From JAGXLC01 sp964472385 (GTDB lineage Bacteria; Bacteroidota; Bacteroidia; Bacteroidales; UBA12077), in assembly GCA_964472385.1 (NCBI GenBank), contig CAYYLT010000138.1:1-8831 (forward strand): a stretch of 8,831 nt of DNA, written 5' to 3'. The notes beneath the pieces were generated by a model. That model saw only the letters and a list, made by a program, of their open reading frames with translations, did not search any database and was not told the DNA's origin. The position numbers and the translations under genes are program-made. Position 1 is the stretch's first letter. Each line of letters opens with the position of its first letter. Below are positions 1 to 6,382 of the stretch, piece after piece.

Positions 1-39
1 AATTGGCGCACTCGGAAAAAATATATGAAAATAAAATTT

Positions 40-73
40 TTTGAACATAATACGTAAAGTACTAATATTTTTG
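40..73 (+). promoter_or_regulatory. Candidate Bacteroidota-type promoter (TTTG / TAnnTTTG)
   Basis: TTTG at 40-43 and TATTTTTG at 66-73 match the Bacteroidota -33 and -7 consensus, with a 22-base spacer inside the usual 17-23 range. Transcription would run rightwards from about base 80, giving a leader of roughly 450 bases before the ligase. The match is good, but the AT-rich background makes chance matches common, so this is a prediction only. Confidence 0.4.
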
Positions 74-175
74 TGTTTATAAATTTTCATCCATTTTTTA
101 TGAATAATACAGGCTCAAAAACGCATTAACATTTGTTTATTGTATGAATAGGACTGATTACATCAATCGTGGTAC

Positions 176-196
176 GCTTTTATCTTTGCTATAAGC
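176..196 (+). promoter_or_regulatory. Second TAnnTTTG box inside an imperfect inverted repeat
   Basis: TATCTTTG at 181-188 is a perfect -7 match, but no good TTTG or TTG box lies 17-23 bases upstream. It sits inside an imperfect inverted repeat, GCTTTTA (176-182) against TATAAGC (190-196), with six of seven positions complementary. That arrangement could be an operator over a weak promoter or a chance fold. Confidence 0.2.
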
Positions 197-243
197 ACGC
201 TGCATATAAAATTAATTATCAATCATTGCTCCTGAAAGATGCA

Positions 244-261
244 GGTTAAGTTATTTTAACC
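244..261 (+). promoter_or_regulatory. Small hairpin in the ligase upstream region
   Basis: GGTTAA (244-249) and TTAACC (256-261) form a perfect 6-bp stem around a 6-base loop. No T-run follows, so it is not a typical intrinsic terminator. The left arm belongs to a 12-base word, ATGCAGGTTAAG (239-250), that recurs on the opposite strand in the metY leader (8787-8776). Confidence 0.3.
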
Positions 262-462
262 CTTATTAAATCATCTACCCGGTATTAATTACAAAAATGC
301 ATAAATTTTTGTAATCCAAAAAATATTAGCATTTTGCTTGTTTTATCCAAAAAAATTTAATTTTATACAGTTTTTTGCGGATAATCCAGGCTAAAAACTT
401 TTTCAGCAGACCCTGCATTAGAAAAGACCTGGGTAAAAAGAATAAACCAAAACAGGTAGCCG

Positions 463-498
463 TTTGTTCATAAATACACGAAATACATGTTATATTGG
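463..498 (+). promoter_or_regulatory. Weak promoter candidate just upstream of the ligase gene
   Basis: TTTG at 463-466 and TATATTGG at 491-498 resemble the Bacteroidota -33 and -7 boxes. The -7 box has one mismatch and the 24-base spacer is slightly long. A start near base 505 would give a short leader. An AAGG at 519-522, 13 bases before the ATG, is at best a poor ribosome-binding site. Confidence 0.2.
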
Positions 499-535
499 TT
501 CCATAATTCACCCATTTTAAGGCTGTGAGATACCC

Positions 536-2191
536 ATGCAAAATTCGAATATACTGACTCTGCCAGCTTTATTCAATGAGTCATTAAAAAAGCACCGTAC
601 AAAGAAAGCGCTGGGCTTTGCCGGAGAGAAAGCAAAAACCTATCAAGCTGCTGCACAGGATATAATCAGTACAATGGCTTTTCTTGAAAAGATGGGCGTA
701 GAACCTGGAGATCGTGTAGCTATACTAAGCACAAATATGCCCAACTGGGGTATTGTTTATTTTGCTATTACTTTTATGGGGGCAATAGCCGTTCCGTTGT
801 TACCCGATTTTCATCCCGATGAGATAACCCGTATCCTGAACCATTCCGGCTCCAAAGTACTGTTCGTATCAGAGAGTTTAAGAAAAAAACTAAATCATTC
901 GCATGGCCATGCATTAAGATATCAGATCCGCATTGATGACATGAAATGTATAGAGCCGGAAATAAACAATATAGCCTATACGCCGAATGAAAATCATAAT
1001 AATGATTATTCAGTTCATCCGGACGATCCAGCAGCCATCATATATACATCCGGAACGACCGGCAAATCAAAAGGCATCATACTGTCGCACAGGAATTTAT
1101 CCTTTACAGCTATCCAGACCAAAAAAATCCAACCCGTAATATCTGATGACCGGTTCCTGTCAATACTGCCGCTTTCTCACACTTATGAGAATACGCTGGG
1201 ATTTATCATTCCGATGATAAGCGGTGCCAGTATCTATTATCTCCATACCCCTCCTACCCCTGGAGTATTATTACCTGCTCTTAAAATGGTTAAACCAACC
1301 ATTATGCTATCCGTTCCAATGATCATGGAGAAAATATACAAACAAAAGATCTTACCTGCATTGACCTCCAAATGGCACATGCGTATGATCTATAAATTCC
1401 CGCCAGCACGTAAAAAACTGAACAAATTGGCAGGTCGAAAGTTAATACAGATGTTCGGGGGTGAATTAAAATTTTTCGGCATTGGAGGTGCCAAACTCAA
1501 TCCAAAAGTGGAAAAATTTCTAAAGGAAGCAGCATTCCCTTATGCCATTGGCTATGGCTTAACTGAAACTGCCCCCCTGCTGGCCGGCAGCAATCCTAAA
1601 AACACCAAGCTGCAGTCAACTGGCCCAGCTTTAGAGGGGGTTCAACTTAAAATCAACAGCCCCAATAAACGTAACGGTACAGGCGAAATCTGGGCAAAAG
1701 GCCAGAATATCATGCTGGGATATTACAAAGAACCGGAACTTACAAAACAAACCATAACAGATGACGGATGGCTTAAAACAGGCGACCTGGGCAAATTTGA
1801 CAAGGATAACTACCTGTATTTAAAAGGAAGATTAAAAAATATGATCGTCGGAAATAACGGAGAGAACATATACCCGGAAGAAATTGAATCGATGATCAAC
1901 AATTTTAAACATGTGGTTGAATCCCTGGTGGTGGAAAAAAAAGGCAAGCTGGTGGCTATGGTTCATTTTAATAAAGAGGAAATTGCCCAAAAATATCACG
2001 CGTTCAAAACCGGTATGCAAAATTATATGGAATCCAGGCTGGATGAATTAAAAAAAGAGCTCCACGCTTATATTAATTCAAAAGTAAACCGCTTTTCCAA
2101 AATACAGTATGTCATACTTGAAGATGAACCCTTCAAAAAAACTGCCACCCAGAAAATCAAACGCTATCTCTATAACCGGAACAAAAATTAA
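536..2191 (+). CDS. AMP-forming long-chain fatty acyl-CoA ligase
   Basis: This 551-residue ANL-superfamily enzyme should activate a fatty acid with ATP to an acyl-adenylate and transfer it to CoA, probably at the inner face of the membrane. The family signatures are in order: the P-loop-like YTSGTTGKSKG at 170-180, an LPLSHTYE segment typical of long-chain ligases, YGLTET at 340-345, WLKTGDLG from 412 (ribose-binding Asp417), the hinge GRLKN at 431-435, NGENIYPEEIE at 441-451, and the C-terminal catalytic Lys540 in TQKIKR. All key residues look intact. At about 550 residues it is shorter than the ~600-660 of classical long-chain synthetases. No signal peptide or membrane helix is evident. The ATG at 536 fits the domain start; the SD is weak (AAGG at 519-522). 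Chain-length preference cannot be read from the sequence, and other carboxylate substrates remain possible. The next gene starts 98 bases downstream on the same strand, so co-transcription is possible. Confidence 0.9.
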   Translation: MQNSNILTLPALFNESLKKHRTKKALGFAGEKAKTYQAAAQDIISTMAFLEKMGVEPGDRVAILSTNMPNWGIVYFAITFMGAIAVPLLPDFHPDEITRILNHSGSKVLFVSESLRKKLNHSHGHALRYQIRIDDMKCIEPEINNIAYTPNENHNNDYSVHPDDPAAIIYTSGTTGKSKGIILSHRNLSFTAIQTKKIQPVISDDRFLSILPLSHTYENTLGFIIPMISGASIYYLHTPPTPGVLLPALKMVKPTIMLSVPMIMEKIYKQKILPALTSKWHMRMIYKFPPARKKLNKLAGRKLIQMFGGELKFFGIGGAKLNPKVEKFLKEAAFPYAIGYGLTETAPLLAGSNPKNTKLQSTGPALEGVQLKINSPNKRNGTGEIWAKGQNIMLGYYKEPELTKQTITDDGWLKTGDLGKFDKDNYLYLKGRLKNMIVGNNGENIYPEEIESMINNFKHVVESLVVEKKGKLVAMVHFNKEEIAQKYHAFKTGMQNYMESRLDELKKELHAYINSKVNRFSKIQYVILEDEPFKKTATQKIKRYLYNRNKN

Positions 2192-2289
2192 TATTGCGCA
2201 ATCCTTGACGATTTCCCATGAGACATGCCGGCTTAGTTTTTCGTTTTGTCTTTTATCGTTGTAAGGATATACTTTTATTTTCGAATGAT

Positions 2290-4869
2290 ATGATGATGAA
2301 AAAAATACGTCTACTGGCCGCGCTGCTCCTTATTTTTGGGTCAGCTCCGGCAAATAAAGAAATCCATCTGGTTCGGTGGCTGAAAGCCGGTCCGGTTAAA
2401 ATTTATGAACCGGCATTTTCCGGAAAGGGAAACCTTGAAGGTGAACCTTTCAAAATGAATGATCTGCTCGAAAGCCTGCACATAAATTTTGAGCAAAATC
2501 CCGGGGCAGCCCAACCGGTTGTCCTTGCCAGAAAGAAAACTTCATGGCAGGAACTCCATTTACATACCGATAGCCTGATCGCTATCAAACTCCAAGGCCA
2601 TAACCTGATGTACCTGGCTACCTATATTGATCTGGATCGATCGGCAACATTGAATTTTCATATCACAACCCATTCCCTGTTCGAACTTTCTATTGATGGG
2701 GACGAAAAGCATGTAAAAAAGGGCCAAGGACCTGCCGGTTCGGAATTCTCCGTTGCACTGCACCAGGGTAAACATCTTATCGGTTTGAAATTGCTCAACA
2801 CGGGCCCAAAAGTAAAATTTAAAGCAAAAGTAACCTATAAAAAGAAATTCGATGGGCTTTCACTGAAAAATACGCTTGATCCGGTCAGCGCATTGACCAT
2901 CCATGATATCCTGGATGGTACAGATATCCAATCAGCAAGCATCTCCCCTACAGGCAAATACACACTGATCCATTATACAGAAACCTTCCGGGGATGCGGA
3001 GAAACGGTGGATTATACCGTATTGAAAAACCTGAACACCCTTTCTGATAAAGCGGTATTCAGAAACCAGGATATCAAAAAGGTAAAATGGCTTCCCGCTA
3101 CTGACCGTTTTTCTTATATAGAGAAGACGGATGGAGCCTGCCATATTTACCTCTATGATATAGACAGGGGAGAAGAAATGCGGATAGCATCAGGAATTGA
3201 AAATTTGGATGAATACGCCTGGGGCCCAAATGAATCTTTTATGGTATATTCAGCAAAGAGAAAGGCAGGGGACCCCGGTAAGTTGAAGCGGATCTACGGA
3301 CCGGAAGACCGTATACCAGGTTTTAGGAACAGATCGTACCTGTATTTGCTGGATGTAAACTCCGGTGATTCATACCCCCTTACAGCAGGCAATCTCTCAA
3401 CCCGGCTACACGATATCAGGCCTGATGGAAAAAAGATATTGTTTTCCACTTCCCGCCCTGACTATACAGAAGTACCCTTTTCAAAACAAAATTTATATGA
3501 ACTGGATTTGCAAAACCTCTCACTGGATACCATATGGAAAAACAAGCGCTATCCGGGTATGGCTGAATATTCTCCCCGGGGAGATCAACTGCTCATACAG
3601 GGGGGACCTTTGTGTTTCGGAAATATTGGCGTAAATATTTCCAATAATATGATGTCCAACAATTATGATGGTCAACTGTACCGCTATGATTTGAGCACGA
3701 ACAAAGCAACGCCCCTGACCAAAAAATTTGCACCTTCCATCAATGCATTCGAATGGCCTGCTGAAGACCACATTTATTTATCAGTCACAGAAAAGGATTA
3801 TGCCAACCTCTATAGATATAGTATTCATTCAGGAGAATTCAAACAGATAGAGCTTAAAACTGAGGTTTTGGGCGATATTGACTTTTCTAAAGGAGCTAAA
3901 AAAGCCGTTTATACAGGCTCCGGGATGATCACGCCGGAACAGCTTTATGCAATCAACCTTAAAACCAGCAACAGTAAACTTATAGATTATCCCAAAGAGA
4001 AAAAGCTTACAGATGTTGCCTTTGGTACAACCGCATCATGGTCTTTCACCAACAGCCAGGGAAAAACCATTGATGGCAGGGTTTACTATCCCCCTAATTT
4101 TCAACCCGGCAAAAAGTATCCGCTTATTGTCTATTATTACGGAGGGACCTCCCCTGTAGAAAGAAGCTTTGACGGTCGTTATCCCAAAAACATATGGGCT
4201 GGTAAAGGTTATATCGTTTATGTGCTCCAACCCAGCGGCGCTATTGGTTACGGGCAGGAATTCTCAGCTTTACATGTAAACGGCTGGGGTAAAGAGCAAT
4301 TGAATGATATCATAGAAGGCACCCAAAAGTTTCTAAAAGCCCATCCTTCAGTAGATAAGAACAATATTGGAGCTATTGGAGCTTCATATGGGGGCTACAC
4401 AACCATGATGCTTCAAACCCAGACAGATCTCTTTAAAACAGCTGTGGCACACGCAGGAATCAGCTCAATATCAAGCTACTGGGGTGAAGGTTACTGGGGA
4501 TATACATATAGCGCTGTGGCTTCCGCTAATAGCTATCCATGGAATAATAAAGCATTGTATGTTGAAAAAAGCCCCCTGTTCAATGCCGACCAGTTCAGCA
4601 ATTCCATCCTCCTGCTGCATGGTACGGAAGATACCAATGTACCTGTGGGAGAAAGTTTGCAATATTATGCTGCTTTGAAAATTCTGGGAAAAGAGGCGGA
4701 ATTGGTATTGGTTGAAGGTCAAAATCACTGGATTATTGACTATGAAAAACGTATCAAATGGCATCATACCATCCTGGCCTGGTTGGATAAGAAACTCAAA
4801 GATCAACCGGAGCAATGGAGGAAAATGTATCCCAATCTGAACGCCTCTGGCACCCTGAAAGGCTTATAG
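2290..4869 (+). CDS. Secreted prolyl-oligopeptidase-family (S9) serine peptidase
   Basis: The reading frame is open from an ATG at 2218, but ATG codons at 2290, 2293 and 2296 directly precede a typical signal peptide (KKIR, a Leu/Ala-rich core, then SAPA before Asn22). I therefore choose 2290, giving 859 residues; the 24 extra upstream residues look unlike a conserved start. No lipobox Cys is seen, so a soluble periplasmic product is expected. Residues about 22-186 form a predicted beta-sandwich-like accessory domain beginning with WLKAGP. Residues about 200-575 carry the repeated SPxGKY / SPRGDQ / RPDGKK and YLYDID / YRYDLS-type strands of an S9 beta-propeller. Residues about 585-850 form the alpha/beta-hydrolase domain. 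The triad is intact: Ser699 in GASYGGY, Asp781 in HGTEDTNVP and His813 in GQNHW, with S9-like spacing. It probably cleaves peptides, perhaps during peptide scavenging; its exact specificity (dipeptidyl, acylaminoacyl or oligo-) is not readable. No SD precedes 2290; TAAGGA at 2262-2267 is too far upstream. Confidence 0.88.
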   Translation: MMMKKIRLLAALLLIFGSAPANKEIHLVRWLKAGPVKIYEPAFSGKGNLEGEPFKMNDLLESLHINFEQNPGAAQPVVLARKKTSWQELHLHTDSLIAIKLQGHNLMYLATYIDLDRSATLNFHITTHSLFELSIDGDEKHVKKGQGPAGSEFSVALHQGKHLIGLKLLNTGPKVKFKAKVTYKKKFDGLSLKNTLDPVSALTIHDILDGTDIQSASISPTGKYTLIHYTETFRGCGETVDYTVLKNLNTLSDKAVFRNQDIKKVKWLPATDRFSYIEKTDGACHIYLYDIDRGEEMRIASGIENLDEYAWGPNESFMVYSAKRKAGDPGKLKRIYGPEDRIPGFRNRSYLYLLDVNSGDSYPLTAGNLSTRLHDIRPDGKKILFSTSRPDYTEVPFSKQNLYELDLQNLSLDTIWKNKRYPGMAEYSPRGDQLLIQGGPLCFGNIGVNISNNMMSNNYDGQLYRYDLSTNKATPLTKKFAPSINAFEWPAEDHIYLSVTEKDYANLYRYSIHSGEFKQIELKTEVLGDIDFSKGAKKAVYTGSGMITPEQLYAINLKTSNSKLIDYPKEKKLTDVAFGTTASWSFTNSQGKTIDGRVYYPPNFQPGKKYPLIVYYYGGTSPVERSFDGRYPKNIWAGKGYIVYVLQPSGAIGYGQEFSALHVNGWGKEQLNDIIEGTQKFLKAHPSVDKNNIGAIGASYGGYTTMMLQTQTDLFKTAVAHAGISSISSYWGEGYWGYTYSAVASANSYPWNNKALYVEKSPLFNADQFSNSILLLHGTEDTNVPVGESLQYYAALKILGKEAELVLVEGQNHWIIDYEKRIKWHHTILAWLDKKLKDQPEQWRKMYPNLNASGTLKGL

Positions 4870-4994
4870 CTCCAACAAAATATATTCTCCGGAACTCATG
4901 CAAATGCATAAAATAATCGCCTTTGAAAGGTATGCGAAAAACCTTATGCAAAAAATACTTTTCATGAACTTTTGCAGGAATAGCATCGCTCTTG

Positions 4995-5036
4995 AAAAAA
5001 TACCAGGTGCAATTCTTGATGCCAGCCGACAGGTAT
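4995..5036 (-). terminator. Possible intrinsic terminator after hom
   Basis: Read leftwards, ATACC (5036-5032) can pair with GGTAT (5004-5000), which runs straight into six T's (5000-4995). A short inner stem, GGCA with TGCACC (one bulged base), can form between them. The outer stem is only 5 bp and the fold is asymmetric, so the prediction is moderate. No equally good T-tailed hairpin is visible for the rightward peptidase transcript in the 167-base convergent spacer (4870-5036). Confidence 0.35.
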
Positions 5037-6233
5037 CTATACCTCCAACTTCCCGGTAAAAGCCATAAAGACATCCCTGTTGCGGATTTTATCATTTACA
5101 GCAAGCAGATTGCTTAGCATGATACGGCCGACAACATAATTGGATGTCAAGCTGGTATATTTCTCGGAAATCGTCTCAAAATCAAACAGGTTAAAATCCG
5201 GAGTATTGCTATACCGCAAGTATATTTCAACCTCACAATCAGAGGTATATTCCAAGGGATGAAAAAAATTCTTTTTCTTGTATTCATAGCTGTAATCATA
5301 GCTACGGGCAGTAATATCCGAGAGTATGGAGGCTGCTGTAGGAAAACCCCCCGCGCCTTTGCCGAACATAAACTGTTTGTCGTAGCATTCCCCTTCGATA
5401 ACCACACCATTGAATTCTTCTTCTACATTAAAAACATACTCTTCTTTTCGAACCAGTTTAGGCATGACAAACAGGGTAAAACGCTTCTTATCCAGCTTAG
5501 CAACATAAGCAATCAGTTTAATCCTGCATTGCTTATTCTGAGCGTATTCAATGTCAAATCTGGAAATGTTGGATATACCAAAAGAAAAGACATCATCGGG
5601 ATAAACATAGGTTCCAAACCCGTGTGTTGCAATGACCACCAGCTTATAGAGCGCATCGTACCCCCCAACATCTATGGAAGGATCGCTTTCTGCAAAACCA
5701 AGCTCCTGTGCTCTTTTGAGAGAATCATCATAAGTATCATTGTCTTTGAACATCCGGGAGAGCATATAATTGGAAGAACCATTGAGAATTCCGGAGATAG
5801 ACTTTAACAGATCATTGTCATAATATTCTTCAAGATTCCGTATGACAGGTATGCTACCACAGGCAGAAGCATCATACAGCAATGTAGAGCCGGTTTGCTC
5901 TTGCAATGCCATGAATTCTTCAAGGTTATGGGCTACCATCTTCTTGTTGGCTGACACCACGCTTTTACCTTTTATTAAAGACTTTTTAACGATGTGATAG
6001 GCTTCCTGATCGTCGTTGGTTAGTTCTACTACCAGGTTGACCTGTTCATCCTGTATGATGGTTTCGGGATCATAACAAAATTTGTCCGGACTAATGGATC
6101 GTTTTTTTTCAGGATCCCTGACACAAATATGTTTGATATGGGTTTTGGTGATCTGGTTGGATAAAAGCAGTTGATAAAGTGCTTCTCCGACCACCCCAAA
6201 ACCGAAAAGTCCTATGATGGCTTCACGTTTCAT
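5037..6233 (-). CDS. hom: Homoserine dehydrogenase
   Basis: Homoserine dehydrogenase reduces aspartate-4-semialdehyde to homoserine with NAD(P)H, the branch point to methionine and threonine. The 398-residue protein opens with a Rossmann motif GFGVVG (11-16), followed by VRDPEKKR after the second strand, SANKK (94-98), the substrate-site GILNGSSNY (148-156) and AESDPSIDVGGYDALYK (181-197). The last contains the catalytic pair Asp193 and Lys197, with Glu182 and Asp188 also kept. GKGAGGFPTA (291-300) closes the catalytic core. It has no aspartokinase fusion. The C-terminal ~65 residues (from 332) start like an ACT domain (EVEIYLRYS) but do not continue as a canonical one. It is the last gene of the leftward methionine cluster, separated from metX by 149 bases. 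The ATG at 6233 lies directly before the first Rossmann strand and has no SD. I infer that it supplies homoserine mainly for methionine. Confidence 0.92.
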   Translation of the reverse strand: MKREAIIGLFGFGVVGEALYQLLLSNQITKTHIKHICVRDPEKKRSISPDKFCYDPETIIQDEQVNLVVELTNDDQEAYHIVKKSLIKGKSVVSANKKMVAHNLEEFMALQEQTGSTLLYDASACGSIPVIRNLEEYYDNDLLKSISGILNGSSNYMLSRMFKDNDTYDDSLKRAQELGFAESDPSIDVGGYDALYKLVVIATHGFGTYVYPDDVFSFGISNISRFDIEYAQNKQCRIKLIAYVAKLDKKRFTLFVMPKLVRKEEYVFNVEEEFNGVVIEGECYDKQFMFGKGAGGFPTAASILSDITARSYDYSYEYKKKNFFHPLEYTSDCEVEIYLRYSNTPDFNLFDFETISEKYTSLTSNYVVGRIMLSNLLAVNDKIRNRDVFMAFTGKLEV

Positions 6234-6258
6234 TCGGATAAAGAATTATTAAAAATTT

Positions 6259-6297
6259 CTATTTCAGTATAATACAAATGATAAAATCGATTCTCAT
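6259..6297 (-). other. Possible 12-residue leader ORF upstream of hom
   Basis: Read leftwards, an ATG at 6297 opens a 12-codon frame, MRIDFIICIILK, ending in TAG at 6261-6259, 25 bases before the hom start. Five of its twelve residues are Ile. Two shorter frames precede it in an overlapping chain (6322-6308 and 6311-6294), each stop sharing ATGA with the next start. No terminator hairpin is visible between the frame and hom. AT-rich DNA makes Ile codons common, so this could easily be chance. Confidence 0.15.
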
Positions 6298-6309
6298 GCC
6301 TTACTCGTC

Positions 6310-6369
6310 ATGGAACCTTCATGTTTATCTATGCTCTTGTTGCGAAGGTATGGTGCATGAAGGTTTCAT
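6310..6369. repeat. Inverted repeat in the metX-hom spacer
   Basis: Ten perfectly complementary bases, AACCTTCATG (6314-6323) and CATGAAGGTT (6356-6365), extend outward past one mismatch by three more pairs, giving 13 of 14 paired positions around a 32-base loop. A second GAAGGT in the loop (6344-6349) could compete for the left arm, so two exclusive folds are possible in RNA. No T-run follows on the hom-coding strand, so it does not look like an intrinsic terminator. It may be an mRNA processing or attenuation structure, a protein-binding site, or a remnant of a small repeat. Confidence 0.55.
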
Positions 6370-6382
6370 TCGTAAAATTTAA

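Larger units (their letters stand above)
1..535. other. AT-rich non-coding region upstream of the acyl-CoA ligase
   Basis: No convincing gene lies in these 535 bases. Plus-strand reading frames are very short (about 10 codons). The longest minus-strand frame (541-326) would overlap the ligase start and encodes a low-complexity, Lys/Phe/Cys-rich peptide without a recognisable family. I see no tRNA or rRNA. The stretch holds A/T tracts, two perfect TAnnTTTG boxes (66-73 and 181-188), a weaker third one near the gene, and a small GGTTAA/TTAACC hairpin at 244-261. It probably combines the promoter and a long 5' leader of the rightward genes. An unrecognised small RNA cannot be excluded by eye. 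Confidence 0.6.

Noticed and set aside
326..541. Minus-strand 71-codon frame upstream of the ligase
   Set aside because: It overlaps the ligase start, encodes a Lys/Phe-rich low-complexity peptide with scattered Cys, and matches no family I recognise; expected by chance in AT-rich DNA.
2205..2241. Promoter for the peptidase gene (TTG 2205-2207, TAGTTTTT 2234-2241)
   Set aside because: The -7 box has a mismatch and the 26-base spacer is outside the normal range; read-through from the ligase gene is as likely.
2218..2289. Upstream in-frame start (ATG 2218) for the S9 peptidase
   Set aside because: It would place 24 residues before a clear signal peptide; the MMMKKIR start at 2290 gives a standard secretion signal.
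4898..5059. Plus-strand 53-codon frame in the convergent spacer (starts MQMHKIIAF)
   Set aside because: It overlaps the 3' end of hom, has no ribosome-binding site and no recognisable motif. A minus-strand frame is open over the same bases, so openness here is uninformative.
4796..5095. Minus-strand 99-codon frame across the convergent spacer
   Set aside because: It overlaps the ends of both flanking real genes and has no family resemblance; treated as a shadow frame.
5259..5807. Plus-strand 182-codon frame opposite hom
   Set aside because: It lies wholly antisense to the confidently identified hom gene and reads as its complement, with no family features.
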